From Oscillospiraceae bacterium (lineage in GTDB: Bacteria; Bacillota; Clostridia; Oscillospirales; Ruminococcaceae): DNA of 16,166 bases. Positions 1-7,797 of this stretch are shown here, in pieces. Both the position numbers and the translations under genes were made by a program. Under the pieces are notes generated by a model. It had not been told where the DNA came from. It did not search any database and worked only from the letters and a program-made list of their open reading frames with translations. The stretch spans positions 1 through 16,166 of the forward strand of contig JARBTU010000018.1 in the NCBI GenBank assembly GCA_029240015.1, given 5' to 3'. Within the stretch, counting starts at the first letter, position 1. Each line of letters begins with the position of its first letter.

Positions 1-428
1 AAATCGATCGACAGATTAAAACCCAATCCCGCAAATAACAAAGCCAACGGAAAAACAATGGCGCTTCCAATAAAAAGATAAATCAAAACGCTGATTGCTA
101 TTTTGTTGGAAGTATTTTTTATATTCTTTTTTTCATTGATTTGTGCAGGTGACGGAACAAAGTTGCATCCACCGGTGTAGTAATTTCTATTAGGCTCTTG
201 GTTCCACCCCGTATTTTGCGGATCATTCTGAGGAGGCATCTGACTGTTGTATCCTCGCCAGCCGTCATTATACTGCTGTGCTCCTGTTTCTTGAGTATAA
301 GGAGAATACTGCTGATTTTGGTTTGGCTGACGAAACATCCAATCATTAAAGTTATTAGATGATTGCTGTTCAAAATTATCTGAACCGTTTTCCCCTAGGT
401 CACAATTGAACTCATTGTTTTGATCCAT
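1..428 (-). CDS. Unknown membrane protein, N-terminal part (runs off window)
   Basis: An open frame runs leftward from ATG at 428 to the window edge, giving 142 residues without a stop. An AAGAAGGTG ribosome binding site lies just before the ATG, which fixes the start. Residues 1-100 are hydrophilic and very rich in Gln, Asn, Pro, Tyr and Gly, probably disordered and cytoplasmic. After a basic stretch (KNIKNTSNK, about 101-109), residues about 110-134 form one hydrophobic membrane segment, and more may follow beyond the edge. There is no signal peptide before the low-complexity head. A disordered polar head followed by membrane helices is common in small Firmicutes membrane proteins, but I recognise no family. 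A promoter at 532-560 and a hairpin at 474-502 lie upstream. The coding call is firm; the function is unknown. Confidence 0.75.
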   Translation of the reverse strand, partial: MDQNNEFNCDLGENGSDNFEQQSSNNFNDWMFRQPNQNQQYSPYTQETGAQQYNDGWRGYNSQMPPQNDPQNTGWNQEPNRNYYTGGCNFVPSPAQINEKKNIKNTSNKIAISVLIYLFIGSAIVFPLALLFAGLGFNLSID

Positions 429-473
429 AAATACACCTTCTTATAAAAAATGGGTTTTTATTTGTTACAACAA

Positions 474-502
474 AAGACCAGTCATCGTTAAACACTGGTC
501 TT
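474..502. terminator. Hairpin between the two divergent genes, terminator-like
   Basis: The arms AAGACCAGT (474-482) and ACTGGTCTT (494-502) form a perfect 9-bp stem with an 11-nt loop. On the plus strand it is followed by ATCTTTTTTT, a good U-tract, but no plus-strand gene lies upstream. On the minus strand it lies inside the predicted leader of the 1-428 gene and is followed by TTGTTGT, a weak U-tract. It may be an attenuator for that gene or a leftover terminator. Confidence 0.55.
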
Positions 503-531
503 ATCTTTTTTTAATCATTCAAGTGTAGAAT

Positions 532-560
532 ATTATATCACCTTAACAAATTCAAATCAA
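532..560 (-). promoter_or_regulatory. Promoter for the leftward membrane-protein gene
   Basis: On the minus strand, TTGATT (560-555) and TATAAT (537-532) are separated by exactly 17 bp. The predicted start site is near 525, which places the hairpin at 474-502 in a leader of about 95 nt before the ATG at 428. Confidence 0.6.
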
Positions 561-623
561 CGGTATTTTTTTAAACACAGATGTCATTTTTGTAAAGTCA
601 CTTCTAAATTTTGTATAAACTTC

Positions 624-651
624 TTTACAATAAACACTGAGTAAATATATT
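624..651 (+). promoter_or_regulatory. Possible promoter for the AraC-type regulator
   Basis: TTTACA (624-629) and TATATT (646-651) are 16 bp apart on the plus strand, about 140 bp upstream of the chosen start at 791. The match is only moderate. Apart from this site, the promoter at 532-560 and the hairpin at 474-502, I see nothing else in the gene-free stretch 429-790. Confidence 0.3.
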
Positions 652-790
652 GTCCTATATTAAAAGCAACTCTGGCTAAGTATACTATTCGATTCTGATA
701 TTTCTCGATACTGTGAATATCCGCACCAAAATTATTAGGAATATCCCACATAGTTTGGGTATGATTGTTGTGAGAGGAGAGATGCAAATA

Positions 791-1666
791 ATGAACATGT
801 TGGCTCAATTTAACGATGTTATGACCTACATTGAAAAAAATCTAATGCATGATATTGAGTTAAATCAGATTTCTCGTATAGCCGGTTGCTCAGAATATCA
901 CTTTCGTAGGATGTTTTCTTTTCTTGCCGGAATGCCCTTAGGCGAGTACATTCGCCGCAGGAGATTGTCCCTTGCAGGGGTCCTTTTGCAAGCTGATAAA
1001 GAAAAGGTTATTCATTTGGCTTTACAATTTGGTTATGAATCTCCAGAAGCTTTTAGCAAATCGTTTCAAGCCATGCATGGAGTAACTCCATCACAAGCCA
1101 AAAAGGAAAATGTTGAACTTAAGACCTTTCCACCCATGACTTTTCAACTAACTATTAACGGAGGAAACGAAATGAATTATCGCATCGTTGAAAAAAACGA
1201 CTTTCACATTGTGGGATTTAAAAAAAGGATTACTATGCAGTTTAAAGGCGTTAACCCTCAAATGAATTCACTGGTACAAAAGCTCACGCCCGAAATTATT
1301 TCCGATTTAAAAAACCTGTGTGATACAGAACCCAAAGGCATGTTAAATGTTTCTGCAAACTTTTCCGAGCGGACAATAGAAAATACTGAACTTGATCTGT
1401 TCATCGGAGTTGCAACTACCAAAACGGTACTTCACGATTATGATACCCTGCACGTTCCAGCATCTTCTTGGGCAGTTTTTAAAGTGGTTGGGGCTTTCCC
1501 AGACACCGTCCAAGAAACATGGGCAAAAATATATGCAGAATGGTTTCCCACATCCGGTTATGAACTGACCGGAGGACCGGAACTGTTATGGAATGAAAGC
1601 CCGGATACGACCAAGCTCGATTACAAAAGTGAAATCTGGATACCTGTTCGCAGAATCAATAGTTAA
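791..1666 (+). CDS. AraC-family regulator with C-terminal GyrI-like effector domain
   Basis: The 291-residue protein begins with a double helix-turn-helix AraC DNA-binding domain (about residues 5-105). Visible marks are YIEKNLMHDIELNQISRIAG in the first helix-turn-helix and LALQFGYESPEAFSKSFQ plus GVTPSQ in the second. Residues about 125-290 match the effector-binding fold seen in GyrI/Rob/YdeE-type regulators, ending in YKSEIWIPVR. This order (DNA-binding head, ligand-binding tail) is typical of activators that sense small amphipathic compounds or drugs. The start at 791 is chosen because GAGAGGAGAG lies about 10 nt before it; an upstream in-frame ATG at 713 would add 26 residues but lacks a ribosome binding site. 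The gene is transcribed alone and ends in a shared terminator with the convergent ilv-leu operon. Its ligand and targets cannot be read from the sequence. Confidence 0.88.
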   Translation: MNMLAQFNDVMTYIEKNLMHDIELNQISRIAGCSEYHFRRMFSFLAGMPLGEYIRRRRLSLAGVLLQADKEKVIHLALQFGYESPEAFSKSFQAMHGVTPSQAKKENVELKTFPPMTFQLTINGGNEMNYRIVEKNDFHIVGFKKRITMQFKGVNPQMNSLVQKLTPEIISDLKNLCDTEPKGMLNVSANFSERTIENTELDLFIGVATTKTVLHDYDTLHVPASSWAVFKVVGAFPDTVQETWAKIYAEWFPTSGYELTGGPELLWNESPDTTKLDYKSEIWIPVRRINS

Positions 1667-1761
1667 ACTCACTTTTCACCACGAGTTGCCAAACAGACAC
1701 ACAAGAAACCGTCATTTGGCAGTCAATGCGTTATGAACAAGTATGAGCAATACCAACAAGC

Positions 1762-1800
1762 AAGTGGCGGCTTTGAAATTAAAAATCAAAGCCGCCACTT
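1762..1800. terminator. Strong hairpin between the convergent regulator and leuB
   Basis: AAGTGGCGGCTTTGA (1762-1776) and its exact complement (1786-1800) form a 15-bp perfect stem with a 9-nt AT-rich loop. T-tracts on either side are short (CTTTGT on plus, GCTTGTT on minus). Its place between the 3' ends of two convergent genes suggests a bidirectional terminator for the regulator and the ilv-leu operon. Confidence 0.75.
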
Positions 1801-1919
1801 CTTTGTAAAAAGAACTCACAAAGGAAGTTGTGATTGCACGGTCTTTTATCTCATAACGCCGTCCGCCCCATAGATTTGAATGCTTCCTTATGTGTACGCT
1901 CGAATACTCTTTTAATAGT

Positions 1920-2948
1920 TTATATGTTCTCTGAAACCAAATCGCCCATCTCTTTACACCCTACAAGTGTACATCCCTCACTTATAATGTCTCCTGTTCT
2001 GTATCCTTTATCAAGAACTTTTTGAACCGCACTTTCAATGGCTTCCGATTCCTTATCCATATCAAAGGAATATTTCAACATCATCGCGGCTGAAAGGATG
2101 GTTGCAATAGGGTTCGCCTTGTCTTGCCCTGCAATGTCGGGTGCGGAACCGTGAATTGGTTCATACATACCAAGACTGCTTTTTCCCAGCGACGCCGACG
2201 GAATCATCCCAATAGATCCTGTTATCATGCTGGCTTCGTCGGTAAGAATGTCCCCAAACAGATTTTCTGTCACGATAACATCAAACTGGCTTGGATTGAA
2301 TTCGATTTCCGGATATTCCTTAGCCACGCGTTCTACAACCTCTCTCCATAAGCGAGAGCTTTCAAGCACGTTTGCCTTATCCACGCTGGTCACTTTTTTG
2401 CGGCGTTTTTTAGCCATTTCAAACGCAACTCTTGTAACACGTTCTACTTCACTTACACTGTATTGAGTGGTATCATACGCGGCTTTCTCTCCGTTTACCT
2501 CAATGATTTCACGCTTGCCGAAATAGGCGCCACCTATCAGTTCCCGAACGACCACGAGGTCAATCCCATCCCCTACAATCTCTGGCTTGAGAGGGCAAGC
2601 GTCCGCCAAGGCAGGGTTTAGCTTTGACGGTCTGATGTTTGCAAAAAGTTCAAGTGCTCCTCTTATTCCCAAAAGGGCGCGCTCAGGACGAACCGAGCCT
2701 TCTAAGGTGTCCCACTTAGGCCCTCCTACCGCGCCTAAAAGTACGCTGTCGCTGGCTTTACATATATCTATCGTATTTTGCGGCAAGGGCTCACCTGTTG
2801 CATCAATAGCACAGCCTCCTGCCAACACTTCTTTAAATTCGAACTCATGACCATATCTTTCACCGATTTTATCCAAAACCTTCATGGCCTCGGTCACGAT
2901 TTCCGGTCCGATTCCGTCCCCTTTGATTACTGCAATCGTTTTTTTCAC
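1920..2948 (-). CDS. leuB: 3-isopropylmalate dehydrogenase with an internal deletion
   Basis: LeuB oxidises and decarboxylates 3-isopropylmalate with NAD+ in leucine synthesis. Family marks are GDGIGPE (10-16), LLGAVGGPKWD, the arginine-rich RPERALLGIR, the catalytic Tyr in GGAYFGKR (Y142), the catalytic Lys in SVDKANVLE (K191), FGDILTDEAS with metal-binding Asp 233 and 237, and EPIHGSAPDIAG. The start is GTG with AGGAGG 8 nt upstream. The protein has 342 residues where relatives have about 355-370. The loss is localised: KEYPEIEFN runs directly into PSQFDVIVTEN, whereas the family has about 15 further residues here (the YVDNAAMQL segment). That segment supplies the second subunit's metal-binding Asp (D217 in the Thermus enzyme), so activity is doubtful despite an intact frame. 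It is the last gene of the operon, about 60 bp after leuD. Confidence 0.93.
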   Translation of the reverse strand: MKKTIAVIKGDGIGPEIVTEAMKVLDKIGERYGHEFEFKEVLAGGCAIDATGEPLPQNTIDICKASDSVLLGAVGGPKWDTLEGSVRPERALLGIRGALELFANIRPSKLNPALADACPLKPEIVGDGIDLVVVRELIGGAYFGKREIIEVNGEKAAYDTTQYSVSEVERVTRVAFEMAKKRRKKVTSVDKANVLESSRLWREVVERVAKEYPEIEFNPSQFDVIVTENLFGDILTDEASMITGSIGMIPSASLGKSSLGMYEPIHGSAPDIAGQDKANPIATILSAAMMLKYSFDMDKESEAIESAVQKVLDKGYRTGDIISEGCTLVGCKEMGDLVSENI

Positions 2949-3006
2949 TTTTCGTTCCTCCTCGGATTTTATATCATATCTTCCATTGTGCCGGCTTTCA
3001 ATCTGC

Positions 3007-3489
3007 CTATACTTTCATCGAATTGAGCAGTCCGTTTTTTGCAATAATGTCTTTAATAAAATCCGGGAAAGGCTGAGCCTGATAGCTCTCCCCTTTGGTG
3101 ACATTTGTAATCACACCCGTATCAAAGTCAATCTTAACCTCATCCCCTGCTTCAATTTTTTCAGAAGCTTCGGGGCATTCAAGAATTGCAAGCCCGATGT
3201 TGATTGCGTTTCGATAGAAAATTCTGGCGAAAGTAGCCGCAATGACGCAGGAAACCCCGCTCGCTTTAATCGCAATCGGCGCGTGCTCACGCGATGAACC
3301 GCATCCGAAGTTGTTGCGCGCCACAATGATATCACCTTGGTTCACTTTTTTAACAAACTCTTTATCGATATCCTCCATGCAATGGCTTGCAAGTTCTTTG
3401 TGGTCGGCTGTGTTCAAATATCTTGCAGGGATAATGACGTCCGTGTCGACATTATCACCGTATTTATGTACTATGCCCTGTGCATTCAT
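3007..3489 (-). CDS. leuD: 3-isopropylmalate dehydratase small subunit
   Basis: LeuD is the small subunit that, with LeuC, isomerises 2-isopropylmalate to 3-isopropylmalate through an aconitase-type reaction. The 160-residue protein shows the prokaryotic short-form pattern: GDNVDTDVIIPARYL near the N-terminus, NFGCGSSREHAP (the substrate-contacting loop), and FARIFYRNAINIGL. The length suits the family. Two ATG codons lie in tandem (3492 and 3489) after GGAGG; the second has the better spacing of 7 nt and gives the usual MNAQG start. A further in-frame ATG at 3516 would add MKYRFGGT and overlap the ribosome binding site, so it was rejected. leuD normally follows leuC directly, but here an acetyltransferase gene comes between them. 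Confidence 0.95.
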   Translation of the reverse strand: MNAQGIVHKYGDNVDTDVIIPARYLNTADHKELASHCMEDIDKEFVKKVNQGDIIVARNNFGCGSSREHAPIAIKASGVSCVIAATFARIFYRNAINIGLAILECPEASEKIEAGDEVKIDFDTGVITNVTKGESYQAQPFPDFIKDIIAKNGLLNSMKV

Positions 3490-3525
3490 CATGGTTCCTC
3501 CAAATCTGTATTTCATTTATTCGCT

Positions 3526-4182
3526 CTAACGTTCCCATCGAATGTCTTCAAATTTCACTTTTGCGGATTCGTTTAATATGATTGTATTTTCCTTTTCAAA
3601 CGTTCCTCCAACGGTGCTTCCTGCGCCTATGACAGAACCGTCAGGTATGCTGCTGCCTTTCAATATCAGTGTTCTGCATCCTACCCATACGTTGTTGCCC
3701 AATACAATTTTTCTAGTCACGTCTCCCACTTTGTTTCCTTTATACACTTTATGAAAATCTGTATCCATTATCAAGCAGTCCCAAGAAACAAGGCAATCAT
3801 CTCCGAATTTCATGAATTCACAGCAAACAAGATCGCTTCTTGCTGTTATACAAAAATTGTTTCCAAACGAAATAATTCCGCTATTCGATATCTTTGTACC
3901 ATTCCCAAACCTCGCTGAACCATTGAAGATGATGTTTGATGTCTTTCCGAATTCTAATATGCTTCTTGTATATCGGTTGTCTATAATTCCTACATTGCCT
4001 ATCCCAATAAGAATCATTCCCGTCTTTATCGGCGAATTAATCGTTATCTTGCCCTGTAATTTTTTTAACTTCGTATATCTTGAAACTATGATGGGGAACT
4101 TTACTGCTTGTTTCAGCGGCAAATATTTAAAGTTCAATCTGACCGATTTAAATATTCCTAACAAAACGTCAATTAAAATCAT
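3526..4182 (-). CDS. Hexapeptide-repeat acetyltransferase inserted between leuC and leuD
   Basis: The 218-residue protein is a left-handed beta-helix acyltransferase. Imperfect hexapeptide turns run from about residue 58 to 192, for example IIFNGSARFGNGTKI, IVLGNNVWVGCRTLIL and IPDGSVIGAGSTV. DTDFHKVY places the usual catalytic histidine at H144. The N-terminal 50 residues are basic and hydrophobic (MILIDVLLGIF, then KSVRLNFKYLPLK), as in surface-polysaccharide O-acetyltransferases. The best guess is transfer of an acetyl group from acetyl-CoA to a sugar; the acceptor is unknown and nothing points to leucine metabolism. GAGGATTAAT precedes the ATG. The gene lies 61 bp after leuC and 36 bp before leuD, so it should be co-transcribed from the T-box promoter. 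It looks more AT-rich than the leu genes, and the repeat ATACAGATT brackets it, which suggests later insertion. Confidence 0.88.
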   Translation of the reverse strand: MILIDVLLGIFKSVRLNFKYLPLKQAVKFPIIVSRYTKLKKLQGKITINSPIKTGMILIGIGNVGIIDNRYTRSILEFGKTSNIIFNGSARFGNGTKISNSGIISFGNNFCITARSDLVCCEFMKFGDDCLVSWDCLIMDTDFHKVYKGNKVGDVTRKIVLGNNVWVGCRTLILKGSSIPDGSVIGAGSTVGGTFEKENTIILNESAKVKFEDIRWER

Positions 4183-4243
4183 ATTAATCCTCTTTTTAAT
4201 TCAGTACGATTATTTATAACCAATCTGTATACGATTGCTTTTG

Positions 4244-5506
4244 TTATAATACTTCATTCACATCGCTGATTTTTCCCGTTATCGCGCTTGCCGCGGCAAT
4301 CGCAGGGCTGGCAAGATAAACTTCGCTTTCAACGTGACCCATTCTTCCAACAAAGTTACGGTTTGTCGTAGCAACCGCACGTTCCCCTGCGGCAAGAATC
4401 CCCATATGTCCGCCAAGACAAGGTCCGCAAGTTGGCGTAGAAACTGCACAGCCCGCTTCCATAAAGATTTTGAGCAAACCCATTTCCATTGCCTCTAAAT
4501 AAATCTTTTGTGTTCCCGGGATGATAATTGCCCGAACATCTTGTGCCACTTTCTTCCCCTCGAAAATCTTAGCCGCAGTGATTAAATCCTCCAACCGTCC
4601 ATTGGTACAAGAACCGATAACCACTTGATCAATTTTGATATCCCCTACTTCATCAATCGTTCTGGTGTTGTCCGGAAGATGCGGGAAAGATATCGTAGAT
4701 TTGATCGTGCCCAAATCAATGTCATACACTTCATCATACTCTGCGTCCGTGTCCGCTTCATAGATTTTATATGCTCGGTCAACTCTTCCGTTCATATATG
4801 CTATGGTAATATCATCAACAGCAAAAATTCCGTTTTTTGCGCCGGCTTCGATTGCCATATTCGCCATGCATAAGCGGTCGTCTATCGATAGATTTTTGAG
4901 CCCTTTACCCGAAAATTCCATGGATTTGTAAAGTGCCCCGTCCACGCCAATCATGCCGATAATATGTAAAATCACGTCTTTTCCGCTTACCCACTCATTC
5001 AGCTTTCCTGTAATGTTGAATTTGATTGCCGACGGAACTTTGAACCACGCTTCCCCTGTCGCCATTCCTGCCGCCATGTCTGTTGAGCCCACCCCTGTGG
5101 AAAAAGCGCCAAGTGCGCCGTATGTGCAGGTGTGGGAATCAGCACCAATAATGAGCTCACCCGAAGCGACAAGTCCTTTTTCAGGCAACAATGCATGCTC
5201 GATGCCCATGTCGCCAACATCATAATAATTCACAACTTCCATCTCTTTTGCAAACTCTCTGCAAAGTTTGCACTGCTCCGCCGCCTTGATGTCTTTGTTT
5301 GGTGTGAAGTGATCCATCACTAAAGAGATCCTACTCCCGTCAAAAACACTTTCAAACCCCGCTTTTCGGAACTCATTGATGGCAACAGGCGATGTGATGT
5401 CGTTCCCCAAAACCATATCAAGCTTTGCTTTGATAAGCTGTCCTGCCACCACGCTGTCTAATCCCGCGTGCGCCGCAAGGATTTTTTGAGTCATTGTCAT
5501 ACCCAT
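4244..5506 (-). CDS. leuC: 3-isopropylmalate dehydratase large subunit
   Basis: LeuC is the [4Fe-4S]-containing catalytic subunit of isopropylmalate isomerase and works as a heterodimer with LeuD. The 420-residue protein shows the cluster-binding cysteines in VIGSCTNGR and in TPTCGPCLGGH. It also has the conserved DHFTPNKD near residues 65-72, the GADSHTCTYGALGAFSTGVG block, and NRNFVGRMGH toward the C-terminus. The length of about 420 fits the prokaryotic short-form LeuC that pairs with a LeuD of about 160 residues. The start at 5506 gives MGMTMTQKILA; AAAGGAG lies about 13 nt upstream, so the nearer in-frame ATGs at 5500 and 5494 are not excluded. It lies 41 bp downstream of ilvN in the same operon. 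All motifs appear intact. Confidence 0.95.
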   Translation of the reverse strand: MGMTMTQKILAAHAGLDSVVAGQLIKAKLDMVLGNDITSPVAINEFRKAGFESVFDGSRISLVMDHFTPNKDIKAAEQCKLCREFAKEMEVVNYYDVGDMGIEHALLPEKGLVASGELIIGADSHTCTYGALGAFSTGVGSTDMAAGMATGEAWFKVPSAIKFNITGKLNEWVSGKDVILHIIGMIGVDGALYKSMEFSGKGLKNLSIDDRLCMANMAIEAGAKNGIFAVDDITIAYMNGRVDRAYKIYEADTDAEYDEVYDIDLGTIKSTISFPHLPDNTRTIDEVGDIKIDQVVIGSCTNGRLEDLITAAKIFEGKKVAQDVRAIIIPGTQKIYLEAMEMGLLKIFMEAGCAVSTPTCGPCLGGHMGILAAGERAVATTNRNFVGRMGHVESEVYLASPAIAAASAITGKISDVNEVL

Positions 5507-5547
5507 TTTTGAATAAACACTCCTTTTTTCTGCGATTGTTACTATAA

Positions 5548-6024
5548 TTATCCTCTTTCCAGTGCGGAAATCCCCGTTCTGACAAGGTTTTTAATTCCGT
5601 ATGGCTCAATCAGTCGTATGAAAGCTGATATCGTTCTCGGTTCGCCCGTCAGCTCCAGCATCAGGTTATCCATCCCTACGTCAACAACCTTGGCTTTAAA
5701 AAGATTTGCTACTTCAATCAAGCCGTTTCTGGTTTCTTCGCCGTTTCCCGCTTTCACCAGAACATGCTCTCTTCTTACCGAGTTGTTTTCGGATAAAAGA
5801 ATGACCTCTCTAACATCGACAAGCTTGGAAAGCTGCTTGTCAATTTGTTCTAATGTATCTTCATTTCCCTCAACGACGATGGTCATTCGGCTGATATCAG
5901 GATTCTCCGTCTGCGCCGCGGAAATGCTTTGGATGCTATAGCCTCTTCTGCTGAATAGTCCCGCTACTCTGCCTATGACTCCGCTGTTATTCACAGCTAA
6001 AACCGAAAGTACATGTTTTTCCAT
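5548..6024 (-). CDS. ilvN: Acetolactate synthase small (regulatory) subunit
   Basis: The 158-residue protein is the regulatory subunit of acetohydroxyacid synthase. An N-terminal ACT domain (about 4-78) begins HVLSVLAVNNSGVIGRVAGLFSRRGYSI and contains SRMTIVVEG; this domain binds valine in characterised homologues and gives feedback inhibition. The C-terminal half has the family's ELALVKV-type strand in altered form (REHVLVKAG), followed by DVGMDNLMLELTG and ISAFIRLIEPYGIKNLVRTG. The length is normal for the family (about 155-170). It lies 20 bp downstream of ilvB, the usual arrangement, and its product should bind and stimulate IlvB. The ribosome binding site is modest (GGGGG about 10 nt upstream). 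The symbol ilvH is used for the same protein in some genomes. Confidence 0.95.
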   Translation of the reverse strand: MEKHVLSVLAVNNSGVIGRVAGLFSRRGYSIQSISAAQTENPDISRMTIVVEGNEDTLEQIDKQLSKLVDVREVILLSENNSVRREHVLVKAGNGEETRNGLIEVANLFKAKVVDVGMDNLMLELTGEPRTISAFIRLIEPYGIKNLVRTGISALERG

Positions 6025-6044
6025 CCTATAAACCCCCGTTTCTT

Positions 6045-7730
6045 TTATTCGTCGTTAATTTCGATCTCAAGTATCGGCTGATGAATGGATGTTCCGGCAG
6101 GAACCATCGGCAATACGTTGATATCTTTATCAATTACACAGTTAATAAGAATTGGTCTGTCAGCCGACAATGCTTTTTGAAGCACATCGCGCACCTCACT
6201 CTTCTCGGTGATGGTATAGCCTTTGATGCCAAACGCCTCCGCAAGCTTGATGTAATCAGTCGGTCGGTCCAGCGTTGTCTGAGAAAATCGTTTGTCATAA
6301 AATAACCTCTGCCATTGGCGAACCATCCCCAACACGTTGTTGTTGAACAAAAGCTCGATGATTGGAATGTTGAACTTTGACGCCGTCACAAGCTCGTTGC
6401 AATTCATGTGGAAGCTTCCGTCACCTGCGATATTAACAACCTTTTTATCCGGATTGGCAACCTGTGCACCGATACTTGCGCCCAATCCATACCCCATTGT
6501 TCCAAGCCCGCCCGAAGACGCAAACTGCCTTGGCTCCTTGAAGTTGTAAAACTGCGCCGTCCACATCTGGTGCTGTCCTACCTCAGTAGTGATGATGGCC
6601 TCTCCGTTGGTTAGCTCGTTTAATGTTTCAAGCACATATTGAGGCGTCAAAATATCTTCTTTCGGCCCTACCTGAATAAGCGGATACTGCTCTTTATAGG
6701 TGTAAATTTTGTCCATCCATTCACTGTTGTTTTTCTTCTTAACCTTGTCATTAAGCTTTGTCAACACGCATTTAATGTCGCCAATCAACTGATGGTCAAC
6801 CCTGACGTTTTTATTAATTTCTGCCGGATCAATGTCTATCTGAAGAATTTTTGCATTTGGAACGAAAGACTTAATCTCTCCCGTTACACGGTCGCTGAAA
6901 CGCGTCCCGATTCCGATGAATAAATCGCATTCCGAAACAGCAAGCGAGCTTGTTTTGGTTCCGTGCATGCCAAGCATTCCGATATATCTTTTGTCGGTGT
7001 TGTCATATCCACCTTGCCCCATAAGCGATGACGAAACCGGTGCATCACAAAGCGAGGCAAATTGAAATACTTGATCTTTTGCGTTGGAGTGAATCGCTCC
7101 GCCGCCCGTATAAATAAACGGTTTTTGACTGTTATTTATCATTTCAACCGCTTTTTCAAGATCTTCGTCCGTCATTTTACAGACTACTTCAATCGGCAAA
7201 GGTTCCCGCTTTTCATACTCATTGATCTGGGCAGTGATATCTTTTGGGATATCAATTAACACAGGACCTTTTCGTCCGCTGTTCGCTAGATGAAACGCCT
7301 CTCTGATTGTTGTTGCAAGGTCTTTTATATCTTTAATGATAAAGTTATGTTTGGTAACAGGCATTGTAATACCTGTGATGTCGACTTCCTGAAAACTGTC
7401 GAGCCCCAAGAGGCTGAGCGCTACGTTTCCTGTAATGGCAACCATCGGGACGGAATCCATGTATGCTGTTGCGATTCCTGTGACAAGATTCGTCGCACCC
7501 GGACCTGAAGTTGCAATGACAACCCCTGTTTTTCCGCTTGTTCTTGCGTATCCATCCGCTGCGTGCGCCGCGCCCTGCTCATGTGCTGTCAGCACATGAG
7601 TTACCTTATTGCTGTACTCATACAGTGCGTCGTAAATGTTAAGAACCGCTCCCCCCGGATAGCCGAAGACGGTGTCTACACCCTGTTCCAACAAACATTC
7701 AATGATGATCTGTGCTCCTGTTAATTTCAA
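6045..7730 (-). CDS. ilvB: Acetolactate synthase large (catalytic) subunit
   Basis: IlvB is the ThDP- and FAD-dependent enzyme that condenses two pyruvates to acetolactate, or pyruvate with 2-ketobutyrate, as the shared first step of branched-chain amino acid synthesis. Visible marks are FGYPGGAVLNIYDAL, the catalytic glutamate in AHEQGAAHAADGYAR, ATSGPGATNLVTGIA, FQEVDITGIT, the FAD-region GIGTRFSDRVTG, and the ThDP-magnesium motif from GDGSFHMNCNEL to FNNN. The 561-residue length is normal. I start it at TTG 7730 (KLTGAQIIIECL), because AAGAGGTGAGG lies immediately upstream; a GTG at 7739 would add three residues but overlaps the ribosome binding site. It is the first gene of the operon and is preceded by a leucine-type T-box leader that ends 33 bp before the start. 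Confidence 0.96.
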   Translation of the reverse strand: MKLTGAQIIIECLLEQGVDTVFGYPGGAVLNIYDALYEYSNKVTHVLTAHEQGAAHAADGYARTSGKTGVVIATSGPGATNLVTGIATAYMDSVPMVAITGNVALSLLGLDSFQEVDITGITMPVTKHNFIIKDIKDLATTIREAFHLANSGRKGPVLIDIPKDITAQINEYEKREPLPIEVVCKMTDEDLEKAVEMINNSQKPFIYTGGGAIHSNAKDQVFQFASLCDAPVSSSLMGQGGYDNTDKRYIGMLGMHGTKTSSLAVSECDLFIGIGTRFSDRVTGEIKSFVPNAKILQIDIDPAEINKNVRVDHQLIGDIKCVLTKLNDKVKKKNNSEWMDKIYTYKEQYPLIQVGPKEDILTPQYVLETLNELTNGEAIITTEVGQHQMWTAQFYNFKEPRQFASSGGLGTMGYGLGASIGAQVANPDKKVVNIAGDGSFHMNCNELVTASKFNIPIIELLFNNNVLGMVRQWQRLFYDKRFSQTTLDRPTDYIKLAEAFGIKGYTITEKSEVRDVLQKALSADRPILINCVIDKDINVLPMVPAGTSIHQPILEIEINDE

Positions 7731-7763
7731 TATCCTCACCTCTTAATTTATCTATAAATATAC

Positions 7764-7797
7764 AAAAAACCTCCGTCTGCTAAGAGACGAAGGTTTT
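7764..7797 (-). terminator. T-box regulated terminator
   Basis: The stem AAAACCTTCGTCT and AGACGGAGGTTTT (one G-U pair) encloses the loop CTTAGC and ends in a run of T on the minus strand. The 5' half overlaps the antiterminator partner CTCTT, so the two structures exclude each other. Confidence 0.92.

Noticed and set aside
119..373. An 84-codon minus-strand open frame at the left edge
   Set aside because: It overlaps the better supported frame that starts at 428 with a ribosome binding site and runs to the window edge; it is in another frame.
713..790. An upstream in-frame ATG for the first AraC-type regulator
   Set aside because: It has no ribosome binding site, and the added 26 residues do not match the family's N-terminus; 791 is preceded by GAGAGGAGAG.
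1728..1859. GCGTTATGA and TCATAACGC as inverted repeats around the 1762-1800 hairpin, possibly ends of a small mobile element
   Set aside because: The match is only 9 bp, does not extend on either side, and no target duplication is visible.
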